Below, piece by piece: positions 37,101 through 44,595 of a stretch of 62,369 nucleotides of DNA. Under the pieces are notes generated by a model. It searched no databases. It worked only from the letters and a program-made list of their open reading frames with translations, and was not told the DNA's origin. Made by a program: the position numbers and the translations under genes. The stretch comes from Kiritimatiellales bacterium. Lineage in GTDB: Bacteria; Verrucomicrobiota; Kiritimatiellia; Kiritimatiellales; Pontiellaceae. The stretch lies in the NCBI GenBank assembly GCA_021734345.1, contig JAIPJC010000004.1:1-62369 (forward strand), in the 5' to 3' direction. Position 1 is the stretch's first letter, and every line of letters starts with the position of its first letter.

Positions 37101-37439
37101 CATTTCCCGGATGGAGAAATAACCGCCGGACTGGCGGATGAAAAATCGGATCCGGATGGGGATCAATCCGCCAACTTCCAGGAATTCATTGCCGACACGG
37201 ATCCAGCCAATTCCGCCTCGGTCTTCAAGGCCAAGGTGCATGCCGATACCTCCGGAACAGGCATCTCGTTTGATACATCGGCGGCACGGAACTACAGCAT
37301 AACCACCAGCACCGACCTTGTGGCCGGGGTGTGGATGCAGCTGGGCGGTTCCATACATGGAACGGGAAGCATCGTGTCGATCGCGGACACCAACGCATTG
37401 CCGCAGGCATTCTACCGCGCCCATGCGATCCTGCCATGA
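34188..37439 (+). CDS. Secreted multidomain GH42-like protein with LamG-like N-terminus
   Basis: A 1083-residue protein with a long signal peptide (cleavage near residue 32, RGLCS). Residues about 45-245 are a LamG-like domain closely similar to that of the preceding protein (NYYTLRYSGTGTIQFLR against NYYEFRYSGTGEVQVLR). The TIM-barrel region (about 250-750) is related to the GH42-like proteins of the locus, with FEGSEFMLPAGYYG at the acid/base position and FFSEDDSRTYL at the nucleophile position. C-terminally come a calcium-type repeat (DPDGDQSANFQEF) and the PVC-type domain ending in FYRAHAILP. A GGAG lies eight bases before the ATG. It is the most divergent of the four paralogues and its activity is unknown. 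Confidence 0.72.
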   Translation: MRHLKHIYIEKISAWPILAAACLLMATRGLCSDIVPVVLGGESQTNVLFSLAKDNFDRNDTDWQTSASSPNAIGLDWQVGTQSWKIIGNAATMQRVSGAGVLFWISDETANTQGRRFTLESETTLGVTNSTDFAGIAFNIQNATNYYTLRYSGTGTIQFLRIRNGATANLGSGSFAHTAGHAYRMVVSSSQSQSFDWNIFDTATGLAVASGSATDSGTGFSDGFGGGYASSSQALLDNFRLEVNEPLAVAKTIKGIPVLTQDSEIVPQDAFCANVYNNAITREEVRKAGSNSVDLVFARGLCVSVNTGDGAFVVNTATLDAGIQNILADNPDAQILLNAGGLHPPWAWHVYYGNATKLKDASGAFHAMPDPNSPIYLNAATNFLKGIVEHVEAQPYAASVVGYRIGLFEGSEFMLPAGYYGYSDASQAAFRDWIQQRYASIETLQTAWNDPTIGSFAVVTVPVVADFSASDWGPFRNPDTRRKVVDFTEFWQDADANCLLRLCQSVKDASSRSPLVGAFYGYMLETGQTFYKGHHALRKVLDSPHIDFLAAPYSYVYRSPAWLGVTNADIGAGAYHGPADSILSNGKIFFSEDDSRTYLTTDDAKSHFPDIAGTVANLRRNQLVNLCHGSGIWRLDLFGTGWYDSPELMLELGLQKHINALLIQEAGTDGNYTPDVALVIDEDSSFYVATRSDTNAGQKINISMFLRDHLQRAGINYGVYLLSDLVAGRVPNCSTYIFAGTYLMNRTERNWIGENLKKDGKTLVWLYGSGLYDETGWGLDRMASLMELDIAESSDPMSTGIEPTSVLTSAVANPPWDPTDLSGQPEWYVQNLPAGAQVMGNYVHGSTKRPAFVFADKGSWKTLYAGTLSLDQKWLLGLMRIIGVHQYVDTNATVPCYAGRGIIGIWPTEAMSGTIHLKELSDVYNLYSGSLLYQGVSNFPVNLAQWEVTGFKTQPAGSKWVPGLFYQWQLSHFPDGEITAGLADEKSDPDGDQSANFQEFIADTDPANSASVFKAKVHADTSGTGISFDTSAARNYSITTSTDLVAGVWMQLGGSIHGTGSIVSIADTNALPQAFYRAHAILP

Positions 37440-37453
37440 GATCTGCGGGAAAG

Positions 37454-37530
37454 TGGTGCACCCGGAGAGGTTCGAACTCCCAACCCTCTGGTTCGAAGCC
37501 AGATGCGCTATCCAATTGCGCCACGGGTGC
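37454..37530 (-). tRNA. tRNA-Arg (anticodon TCG)
   Basis: Read on the minus strand, a full cloverleaf is visible: acceptor GCACCCG pairing with CGGGTGC, D-arm GCGC...GCGC, anticodon stem TCTGG/CCAGA around loop CTTCGAA (anticodon TCG, reading CGA codons), and a T-arm with TTCGAAC. Discriminator A and an encoded CCA end at 37454. Length 77 nt including CCA. It lies 14 bp past the end of the saccharolytic locus and is divergent from hisG. Confidence 0.93.
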
Positions 37531-37625
37531 CGCCAAGACAACAACAGCGATACTGGTTTCCCGCGGATTGGACAAGTGCATTCATGCAACGATCCCTCAA
37601 TCGGACATATTTTTTCAATCAAGGG

Positions 37626-37654
37626 TTGGACGTGCCGGTTTCATCCTCTATATT
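37626..37654 (+). promoter_or_regulatory. Sigma-70-type promoter of hisG
   Basis: TTGGAC (37626-37631) and TATATT (37649-37654) are separated by 17 bp, a near-consensus sigma-70 promoter. Transcription would start near 37661, leaving a leader of about 29 nt with the AGAGGAAAAGG ribosome site before the ATG at 37690. Confidence 0.65.
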
Positions 37655-37689
37655 TCGCGTCTTCCAAACCAAATAGAGGAAAAGGCTTT

Positions 37690-38562
37690 ATGAAGAAACT
37701 GGTAATCGGATTGCCAAAAGGCAGCTTGCAGGACTCGACGTACGCGCTGTTCAAAAAGGCGGGATTCTCCATCAAGGGTGGATCGCGTTCCTACTACCCG
37801 TCGATCGACGACGACGAAATCGAAATCCGCATCCTGCGCTCGCAGGAAATGAGCCGCTATGTCGAACACGGCATGCTGGACGCAGGAATCACCGGCCTCG
37901 ACTGGATCGAAGCCAATGGCTCGGACGTGGTCGAACTATGCAGCCTGGTCTACTCCAAGCAGAGCAAGCGCCCCGTGCGCTGGGTGCTGGCCGTCCCGAA
38001 CGACTCGACGATCCAGTCCGTCAAGGATCTTGAAGGCAAGAAGATCGCCACCGAGGGCGTGGGCATTGTCGAACGCTGGCTCGAAAAGAACGGCGTGAAG
38101 GCCGAGGTCGAGTTTTCCTGGGGAGCTACCGAAGTGAAGGTTCCGGACTTCGTGGATGCGATTGTCGACATTACCGAAACGGGCAGCTCGCTGCGGGCGA
38201 ACAACCTGCGCATCGTCGAAACACTGATGGAATCGTATCCCAAGTTTTTCTGCGCCAAAGAGGCGTGGGCGGACAAGTGGAAGCGCGCCAAACTTGAAAA
38301 GATCGCCTTGCTGCTGAAGGCCGCGCTGGATGCCGAGGACAAGGTCCTGCTCAAGTTGAACGTGTCCGCAGAAAATTTGGAGAAGGTGAAAGCTTTGCTG
38401 CCTGCATTGCATTCCCCCACCGTAAACCAGCTGACCGACACGGGATGGTTCGCCATCGAGACCGTGGTCGATGAAGAAATTGTCCGCGAAATCATTCCGG
38501 AACTGAAGAACAACGGTGCGGAAGGTATTATTGAAATTAGCTTGAACAAAGTCGTCGCGTAA
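37690..38562 (+). CDS. hisG: ATP phosphoribosyltransferase, long form
   Basis: HisG joins ATP and PRPP in the first step of histidine synthesis in the cytoplasm. The 290-residue length indicates the long form with a C-terminal regulatory ACT-like domain (VSAENLEKVKALLPALHSPTV, ending NNGAEGIIEISLNKVV), which is feedback-inhibited by histidine and needs no HisZ. The N-terminus KLVIGLPKGSLQDSTYALF and the PRPP-loop region IVDITETGSSLRANNL (near residue 160) are characteristic. The open frame runs back through the tRNA gene, but AGAGGA and family similarity fix the start at 37690. No other his genes are in the window, so it is a stand-alone gene here. Confidence 0.95.
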   Translation: MKKLVIGLPKGSLQDSTYALFKKAGFSIKGGSRSYYPSIDDDEIEIRILRSQEMSRYVEHGMLDAGITGLDWIEANGSDVVELCSLVYSKQSKRPVRWVLAVPNDSTIQSVKDLEGKKIATEGVGIVERWLEKNGVKAEVEFSWGATEVKVPDFVDAIVDITETGSSLRANNLRIVETLMESYPKFFCAKEAWADKWKRAKLEKIALLLKAALDAEDKVLLKLNVSAENLEKVKALLPALHSPTVNQLTDTGWFAIETVVDEEIVREIIPELKNNGAEGIIEISLNKVVA

Positions 38563-38601
38563 CTATTGTATACGCTCTTTTAGCAGAAATCAGGAGAACA
38601 C

Positions 38602-38691
38602 ATGGGTACCATTAAAAAATGGCGTAAGAAAAAAATGTCGAACCATAAGCGCCGCAAGCGTCGTCGTGCGGATCGCCACAAAAAGAAATAG
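38602..38691 (+). CDS. 29-residue basic protein, AURKAIP1/COX24-type (bS22/mS38-like) ribosomal protein
   Basis: A very short gene with a strong AGGAGA ribosome site. The product begins MGTIKKWRKKKMSNHKRRK and continues with RRRADRHKKK, nearly all Lys and Arg. The pattern (I-K-K-x-R-K-K-K-M-S, then a basic helix) closely matches the AURKAIP1/COX24 domain: mitoribosomal mS38 and the 33-residue mycobacterial ribosomal protein bS22, which begins similarly (MGSVIKKRRKRMSKKKHRK). It probably binds rRNA in the small subunit. It lies 39 bp after hisG and is followed by a UUCG-loop terminator, so it may be read from the hisG promoter. Assignment is by motif, with no structural test. Confidence 0.8.
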   Translation: MGTIKKWRKKKMSNHKRRKRRRADRHKKK

Positions 38692-38713
38692 GTATTGATT
38701 GCCTGATTATTTT

Positions 38714-38743
38714 CAAGGCTGAAGCCTTCGGGCTTCGGCCTTG
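38714..38743 (+). terminator. Rho-independent terminator with UUCG tetraloop
   Basis: A 13-bp stem with one G-T wobble (CAAGGCTGAAGCC and GGCTTCGGCCTTG) closes a TTCG loop and is followed by a T-rich CTTTATTT. It ends the hisG/small-protein transcript between convergent genes and might also act on fmt read-through. Confidence 0.85.
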
Positions 38744-38806
38744 CTTTATTTAGGTCCGACTTCTGGAAACCATCGGGGATGCGGTTTCCTGAGGTCGGAA
38801 CTTTTT

Positions 38807-39727
38807 TTACCCGAGCCGGGATCCGGCTGGAACAGGGCTACCGTTGAGGAATGACGCGGCTGTCATCCGCTTCTTTCCAGTGGGCTGAACCTCAGCCAAA
38901 CGCAAGGCGCCGTCGCCTGTCGCGACCAGTAGTTGGCCGTCCAGGACTTCGCCAGGCACCCCGCGTCCCTCTTCCCGGTCGGCACGCCAGATCTTCAGTA
39001 CTTCGCCGCCCGGAAGCTTGCAGGTGCTTCCCGGCCACGGATCGAAGGCACGGATTCGGTTCCGTATGGATTCCGCCGGAAGCGTCCAATCGATTTCGCC
39101 ATCCTCCTTGGTCAACTTGCGGATCTCCATTACCCGCGCCTCGTCCTGCACGACACGTTTAACCGTCCTGTTGCGGATGTCGTCGATGGCCTGCAGAAGA
39201 AGATCCGCTCCGAGAACCGCGAGCTTGCCGTGTAGCTCTCCCGATGTATCGGCATCGCTGATTGGGTAGGTTTCCTGCCGCAGGATATCGCCGGCATCCA
39301 TTTTTTGCGCCAGATAGATGATGCTCACGCCGGTGAGCGAATCACCGTTGGCTATCGCCCATTGGATCGGCGCGGAGCCGCGGTATTTCGGAAGCAGCGA
39401 GGGATGCATGTTGATCGCCTCGCACGGTGCCAGATGAATCACGCGCGACGGAATATACTGCCCATAGGCGACCACGATAAAAAGATCGGGCTTCAGGGCT
39501 GCCAGCATATCGACCGATGCCGGATCACCAATTTTTTCCGGAGTCATGACGTTTAGTCCCTGCTTTTCGGCAAAAGCCTTGAGCGGGCACGGCGACGGAA
39601 TGCGCTTTCGTCCAGCAGGCCGGTCGGGCTGGGAAACCACGCCCACGACTTCGTCTTTCCCATTGCCCAGAACGGCTTTGAGCGAGGGGATCGCCAGCTC
39701 GGCGGATCCCATGAAAATGATGCGCAT
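38807..39727 (-). CDS. fmt: Methionyl-tRNA formyltransferase
   Basis: Formylates initiator Met-tRNA using 10-formyl-tetrahydrofolate. The 306 residues match the usual length. The N-terminal formyltransferase domain shows IIFMGSAELAIPSL at the start, INMHPSLLPKYRGSAPIQWAI near residue 105 (catalytic Asn and His, and the SLLPKYRG folate loop), and MDAGDIL (catalytic Asp). The C-terminal OB-like domain begins near residue 205 (IRAFDPWPGSTC). It follows the glycosyltransferase gene with a 9-bp gap on the same strand, in an unusual setting without def next to it. Confidence 0.96.
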   Translation of the reverse strand: MRIIFMGSAELAIPSLKAVLGNGKDEVVGVVSQPDRPAGRKRIPSPCPLKAFAEKQGLNVMTPEKIGDPASVDMLAALKPDLFIVVAYGQYIPSRVIHLAPCEAINMHPSLLPKYRGSAPIQWAIANGDSLTGVSIIYLAQKMDAGDILRQETYPISDADTSGELHGKLAVLGADLLLQAIDDIRNRTVKRVVQDEARVMEIRKLTKEDGEIDWTLPAESIRNRIRAFDPWPGSTCKLPGGEVLKIWRADREEGRGVPGEVLDGQLLVATGDGALRLAEVQPTGKKRMTAASFLNGSPVPAGSRLG

Positions 39728-39736
39728 GGCCGCCTC

Positions 39737-41539
39737 CTATTGCTGCGGTGCCGGTGCAGTGCCGCCCTGCGGTGCGGGCGCCGTTCCTCCCTGCACCGAC
39801 CAGCGGTCGCGGTCGGAGAGGAAGATCTGGTCTTGCCGGTTGAGCGCCACGCCCTGCTTGAGCGGGAAGTCGGGCGGCGTACGGCCGCTGAGAACCGGGA
39901 GCCAGCTCTTTTCGGGGCCGTCGAGCAGCTGCTTTACGAACGGCTTGTTTTTGGTGATCGTCGTGATGTACATGCCGCTGATGTATTGCTTGTAGTCGTT
40001 GATTTCGTAGAAATCATCGAGATCCTTGGGAAGGAGGATTGAGACGCGGTCGCCGTACCACGCGGTGGCCCAAGGCATGTCGGTGCACATCACTTCGCGC
40101 GGCGTCAGCATATTCGAAACCTGTGCAATGATCGGCGCAAAATATGGAGGATAAGGGTGGTTGCCATGCGGCGGCATCAGGGTCAACCCAAAGGGGATGC
40201 CCGCCAGCACGACGATCAGGCACTTGAGCCCCATGTTGTACAGCCGCACACCGAGGTCGAGCCGGTCGATGAGGATGTAGAAGAAGGCCAATCCATAGAG
40301 AATGACGAACGGCCAGAAGACATGGATCATGTCCACCGACGACTCCGAAAAGAACCCCGCAATAATGACGGTGAGCAATAGGCCAAGCCCCAGCCCCCAC
40401 CGCAAGTAATTTACCTGTGGACGCACAAAATGGTAGAAGAAGGTCGTTATGAAGAGGGCCATGAGAACTCCACCACCCATGCCCGGAATAACGGATTCAT
40501 ACTTCTCCGAATAGTTCGTTACCCATTTCTTCTTCAATTCCGCAGCATATGTTCCGGCATCGAAGGTTGGGTGCAGTTCGCGATCAAAGGCTTTGTCCGG
40601 ATATTTGCTGGTTTCGGCAAGAGCAGTCTGACCGGCCATACCCATCGGGTTGCCGCTGATTTTGTAGTTGCGGTAAAGCCAGGGCGAAACCATCACAAGA
40701 TAGAGTCCGAGGAATACCACGGCGTAGCGCGTCCCTCCCCGGAACCGGCCGCTCATCAACCAGGCGAACAGGGCGATGCCGGGAACCGCGGCGCACGTGA
40801 TGTAGCGCGTAAGGAACGCGATGGAGGAAAAGGCAACGGACAACACAAACGGAACAGCCCAGGCGGCCGTGGAGTTCCGGTCCCGCCGGTTCAACATGGA
40901 GACCACCATGGCATAGAAGGATGCCGCCACGAAAAAACCCGCCATGGAAATATTGAGCCCGGAAATGCTGTCCTTCCACGCCACGTTGCTCAGGTAGTAG
41001 ATCGTCATGCCAAGGAATCCGATCTCGCGCGAAAACAACCGTTTTCCAAGCATGAAGACAATCCATCCCGTGAGGATGGTGAACAGATGGTTCACCGGAA
41101 GAATCACCCACTGCTCGGCAGGCATCGTGGATGAGCGGCTTCCTTCGGGAATGGAAAAGGGATCCAGCCCAACCATCTGGAAAAACTTGAAGCCAGCGGC
41201 CAGAACCGCCGGATAGGCCGGCGGATGGAAAAGGTCGGGGTGCCCTACGATTTGGGGATTTTCGCCGGGATTGCGCTGGCTCATTTTCCACATGGTGACG
41301 GGGCGAACGCACTTGGTCACCAAACCCCCATTCAGCGAAATATTGCGTCCGAGCTGGGCATAATCCATCGCCTCTTCGGTTTTCAGTCCGCGAAACTGCG
41401 TGGCGGTATAGATCATCACGACAACCAGCAAAAACAGAATGTACAGGGAGACCCGGATGATTTTAAGCCCGGTGCCCGTGTCAATACTGTACACAATGTC
41501 GTGAAGTGTAGACTCAAAAGACCTGTTGTCCTGCGCCAT
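39737..41539 (-). CDS. Integral membrane glycosyltransferase (ArnT/PMT-like, GT-C fold)
   Basis: A 600-residue membrane protein with about ten or more hydrophobic segments (first near residue 30). A long N-terminal extracytoplasmic loop with EEAMDYAQLGRN and HPDLFHPPAYPAVLA is typical of GT-C enzymes that take sugars from polyprenyl phosphates, the acidic residues near EEAMD being probable catalytic or metal contacts. A C-terminal soluble domain follows, ending in two copies of GGTAPAPQ. The ATG at 41539 was chosen over an in-frame TTG at 41551. It lies between thiL and fmt on the minus strand. Donor and acceptor are unknown; lipid or protein glycosylation is likely. Confidence 0.72.
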   Translation of the reverse strand: MAQDNRSFESTLHDIVYSIDTGTGLKIIRVSLYILFLLVVVMIYTATQFRGLKTEEAMDYAQLGRNISLNGGLVTKCVRPVTMWKMSQRNPGENPQIVGHPDLFHPPAYPAVLAAGFKFFQMVGLDPFSIPEGSRSSTMPAEQWVILPVNHLFTILTGWIVFMLGKRLFSREIGFLGMTIYYLSNVAWKDSISGLNISMAGFFVAASFYAMVVSMLNRRDRNSTAAWAVPFVLSVAFSSIAFLTRYITCAAVPGIALFAWLMSGRFRGGTRYAVVFLGLYLVMVSPWLYRNYKISGNPMGMAGQTALAETSKYPDKAFDRELHPTFDAGTYAAELKKKWVTNYSEKYESVIPGMGGGVLMALFITTFFYHFVRPQVNYLRWGLGLGLLLTVIIAGFFSESSVDMIHVFWPFVILYGLAFFYILIDRLDLGVRLYNMGLKCLIVVLAGIPFGLTLMPPHGNHPYPPYFAPIIAQVSNMLTPREVMCTDMPWATAWYGDRVSILLPKDLDDFYEINDYKQYISGMYITTITKNKPFVKQLLDGPEKSWLPVLSGRTPPDFPLKQGVALNRQDQIFLSDRDRWSVQGGTAPAPQGGTAPAPQQ

Positions 41540-41663
41540 TGTTCGTCCCAATCATTTAAAAGTTCGAAAAACTGAATGGGGTAGTATCCACGAAAAGAGA
41601 TGGAATACAAGTTTCCTGCCTTTGGAAATATGCACATTCAGCGGAACGGCACCACCACGACCC

Positions 41664-42575
41664 CTACCCCGAAAAATGTTCAAAAGCCTTGCCTTCCAGC
41701 CCGTGGAGCGAACCATCGGGTTGCCGGAGCAGCAATTCCCCCAGATCGGCCGTGATCCAGCCAATCTTGAAAACCTCCCGACCAAACCGTTCCCGCCAAC
41801 GGCTACGCAGCAATTCGGCGTATTCCTTCGGCACGGTGAACAGCAACTCGAAATCCTCGCCGTCATGCAACGCGCATTCAAGGCTCCCAACCGTTGGAAT
41901 CTGTTCCGTCTCCAACACCGCTCCGACACCGCTCTGTTTTAGGATATGCCGGAGATCGGTCGCCAACCCATCGCTGATATCCATCATCGCATTCACCCAT
42001 CCCGTTTCGCGCAGGAAGATCCCCTCCTCCACGCGCGGCACAAAGTCCAGATGCTTGCCGGAACGGCTGCAACCCAGTGGTCCCGTCACAAAGATGCAAT
42101 CGCCCGGCCTAGCCCCCGAACGGAGCAGCGCCTTGCCCGCCGGAACGGTTCCCGTCCCGAAAACATGCAGCTCCAAACAGGGGCCTTGCGCCAGATCGCC
42201 GCCAATCACCGTGGCCCCGAAACGCGTACAAAGCGCATGGATGCCATCATAGATTTTTCCCAAGGCCTGAAAATCCTGTTCCGGTGGCGCAACGATGTTG
42301 ACCAACACCCATTGGGGCGTTGCGCCCATCGCGGCGATATCGCTGAGTACCCGGCCGACCGCCTTGTTTCCAATGCGTTCCGGTTTTTCCGAGGATTGGA
42401 AATGCACCCCTTCAACGACCGGGTCGGTCGTAAGAACCTGATCGGTTTCCGTTCCGGGAATTTTCACCACGGCACAGTCGTCGCCTGTACCCGTCCGCAA
42501 CTCAGGATGGCCGCCAAGCTTGGCGGTCAGGATGCGAATGGCTTCGTGTTCGCCGATATTTCCAAGGGTGGTCAT
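41664..42575 (-). CDS. thiL: Thiamine-monophosphate kinase
   Basis: Phosphorylates thiamine phosphate to thiamine diphosphate with ATP. The 303-residue AIR-synthase-fold protein shows GDDCAVV (near residue 31), TTDPVVEGVHF (metal and substrate Asp residues), GNKAVGRVLSDIAAMGA, MDISDGLATDLRH and GEDFELLFTVP, all standard ThiL blocks. The short C-terminal part is less conserved. It follows the ABC permease gene by 38 bp on the same strand; no other thiamine genes are nearby. Confidence 0.95.
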   Translation of the reverse strand: MTTLGNIGEHEAIRILTAKLGGHPELRTGTGDDCAVVKIPGTETDQVLTTDPVVEGVHFQSSEKPERIGNKAVGRVLSDIAAMGATPQWVLVNIVAPPEQDFQALGKIYDGIHALCTRFGATVIGGDLAQGPCLELHVFGTGTVPAGKALLRSGARPGDCIFVTGPLGCSRSGKHLDFVPRVEEGIFLRETGWVNAMMDISDGLATDLRHILKQSGVGAVLETEQIPTVGSLECALHDGEDFELLFTVPKEYAELLRSRWRERFGREVFKIGWITADLGELLLRQPDGSLHGLEGKAFEHFSG

Positions 42576-42613
42576 GCGCAGAAGACTAGCCGATTACAAC
42601 ACCGAGACAATCC

Positions 42614-43897
42614 TTATTCGTGGCGCAGCGCCTCGATCGGATCCATCAGCGCGGCGCGGCGCGCGGGATAGATGCCGAAGATCACCGAGACCGTCACCGA
42701 AACACTGAACGCGATGGCGAAGGCCGGAAACGTCAGCACGGTTTTCACACCGGTCGCGGCGGTGATGGCCATGGGGATCAGCGCTCCGAAAATGAGCCCG
42801 ATCACGCCGCCGGAAGTCGAGAGGAGCAGCGTTTCCATCAGGAACTGGAAAACGATGTCGCTGCGGCGCGCACCGAGCGCGCGGCGGATGCCGATCTCGC
42901 GGGTGCGCTCGCTGACAGTCGCAAGCATGATGTTCATGATGCCGATGCCGCCGACAATCAGCGAAATGGCGGCGATGGAACCGAGGACGATGTTGAAGAG
43001 CCGGCGGGTTTCGCGCGCCTGCCGGATCAATTCAAGCGGCACGACGATGCTGTAGTCCTCGACCTTGTGGTTTTTGCGGAGGATGCGGCGTGCGGCGTCG
43101 ACGGCGCGGGTGACATTTTCCTGCTTATCGATACTCAGGATGAGCTCATGCAATTCAATCTTCTCGAACACCCCGCCCCCTTCCGATAATTGGACGAAGA
43201 GGTCGCCACGCTTGTTGAGATAGGTGCGCAATGGGATGTAGACGTTCTGGTTTTCGCCAGCGAGCCACAATTCCCCCTGCGTCGGCAGCTCGCCTTGGGC
43301 AATATCGCCGATGACGCCGACGACCGTGTAGGCATCGCGGTCGATATTCAGCGTTTTCCCAACGGGATCGACGCCCGCGAAGAGGATGCGCGCCAAGCGC
43401 GAACCAATCACGCAAACGGGGGTGCCGTATTCCATATCGGAACTAGTCAGGAATCGCCCGCGCACCATCCGGTAGTGCTGCACGCGCAGGAACCACGGGG
43501 TGGTTGCAATCACATCGGTTTGAAGCTTGCGCGCCTTGTACTGCACATCGTAGCGCAGCACCTTCATCGGCGTGCTGGCTTCGAGGTTCGGAACATATTG
43601 GGAAAACTGCTGGGCATCCTCGTAGGTCAGCCCATAGGCTGCGATCATGCTCCGCTTGGAATCCGGCGCGTCGCCCTCCTTGGGAACCTTGACACTTTTG
43701 ATCAGGATGTTCTGGCTGCCCATCCGCTGGATCTTTTCCTGGATTTCGCGGTTGGCCCCTTCGCCCACGCTGAGCATGGCCACCACCGAGCATACGCCGA
43801 AAATGATCCCGAGCATCGTAAGCCCGGCCCGCAGCTTGTACTGGCCAAGGTTTTTGATCGCCAGGCGGACCAAACGTTCTGGGCGCATGGACTTCAT
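42614..43897 (-). CDS. MacB-type ABC transporter permease
   Basis: A 427-residue permease with the MacB architecture: N-terminal helix (LTMLGIIFGVCSVVAMLS), a large periplasmic MacB_PCD domain (about 50-270), then three helices of the FtsX domain (IAAISLIVGGIGIMNIMLATVSERTREIGIRRALGAR, with the conserved coupling segment, and a final IFGIYPARRAALMDP). The ATG at 43897 overlaps the ATPase stop by 4 bp; the upstream TTG is inside the ATPase gene. Together with the ATPase, adaptor and TolC-like genes upstream it forms a tripartite exporter of unknown cargo (peptide, lipid or small molecule). Confidence 0.9.
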   Translation of the reverse strand: MKSMRPERLVRLAIKNLGQYKLRAGLTMLGIIFGVCSVVAMLSVGEGANREIQEKIQRMGSQNILIKSVKVPKEGDAPDSKRSMIAAYGLTYEDAQQFSQYVPNLEASTPMKVLRYDVQYKARKLQTDVIATTPWFLRVQHYRMVRGRFLTSSDMEYGTPVCVIGSRLARILFAGVDPVGKTLNIDRDAYTVVGVIGDIAQGELPTQGELWLAGENQNVYIPLRTYLNKRGDLFVQLSEGGGVFEKIELHELILSIDKQENVTRAVDAARRILRKNHKVEDYSIVVPLELIRQARETRRLFNIVLGSIAAISLIVGGIGIMNIMLATVSERTREIGIRRALGARRSDIVFQFLMETLLLSTSGGVIGLIFGALIPMAITAATGVKTVLTFPAFAIAFSVSVTVSVIFGIYPARRAALMDPIEALRHE

Positions 43898-44595
43898 GGT
43901 TTGGGCGCTCCGTTCCAATCATTGGAAATGATTTGGCCATCGCGGAAACACACGACGCGCTGGGCGCGGCCGGCAATATCGTCGTCGTGCGTCACCATCA
44001 CGATCGTCTTGCCCTCGGCGTGGAGTTCATCGATCAACTCAAGAATCTCGTTCCCGGTTTTGGTATCGAGGTTCCCGGTAGGTTCATCAGCCAGCATCAG
44101 CAGCGGATCGCAGACAAGCGACCGGGCAATGGCCACGCGCTGCTGCTGCCCGCCGGAAAGCTCCATAGGCTTGTGCTTCAAGCGATCGGCCAGCCCCATG
44201 CGTTCCGCCAGCGCGATGGCCTTGGTGCGGGCATGGGCTTCGGGAATCCCTTGGTAGAAGAGCGGCACTTCGATGTTCTCCAGCACATTGAGTTGAGGAA
44301 TCAGGTTGTAGGACTGGAAGATGAAGCCAATACGCCTTGATCGGATCTCGGAGAGTTGGTTGTCGGAAAACTGCGAAATGTTTTCCCCACCCAGCAGATA
44401 GTCCCCGGAGGAAAGATGGTCCAGGCAACCAAGCAGATTGAGCAGGGTTGATTTTCCGGAGCCGGACGCGCCCATGACCACCGCATATTCGCCGGGATCG
44501 ATCCGCAGGTCGATTCCGCGCAAGGCGGCCACCCGCAGCGAGCCGTTGACATATTCCTTAACGGCGCTTCTAAGCTCGACGATCGGAACACTCAT
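43894..44595 (-). CDS. MacB/LolD-type ABC transporter ATPase
   Basis: A 233-residue ATP-binding subunit. Walker A GASGSGKST near residue 42, Q-loop FQSYNLIPQLN, signature LSGGQQQRVAIARSL, Walker B LMLADEPTGNLD and H-loop MVTHD are all intact. It is the separate-ATPase form, unlike E. coli MacB where ATPase and permease are fused. Both ends overlap neighbours by 4 bp (ATGA), so adaptor, ATPase and permease are translationally coupled. Confidence 0.95.
   Translation of the reverse strand: MSVPIVELRSAVKEYVNGSLRVAALRGIDLRIDPGEYAVVMGASGSGKSTLLNLLGCLDHLSSGDYLLGGENISQFSDNQLSEIRSRRIGFIFQSYNLIPQLNVLENIEVPLFYQGIPEAHARTKAIALAERMGLADRLKHKPMELSGGQQQRVAIARSLVCDPLLMLADEPTGNLDTKTGNEILELIDELHAEGKTIVMVTHDDDIAGRAQRVVCFRDGQIISNDWNGAPKP

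Noticed and set aside
37318-37689. N-terminal extension of hisG through the tRNA-Arg gene
   Set aside because: It crosses a tRNA gene and the promoter, and family similarity begins at 37690.
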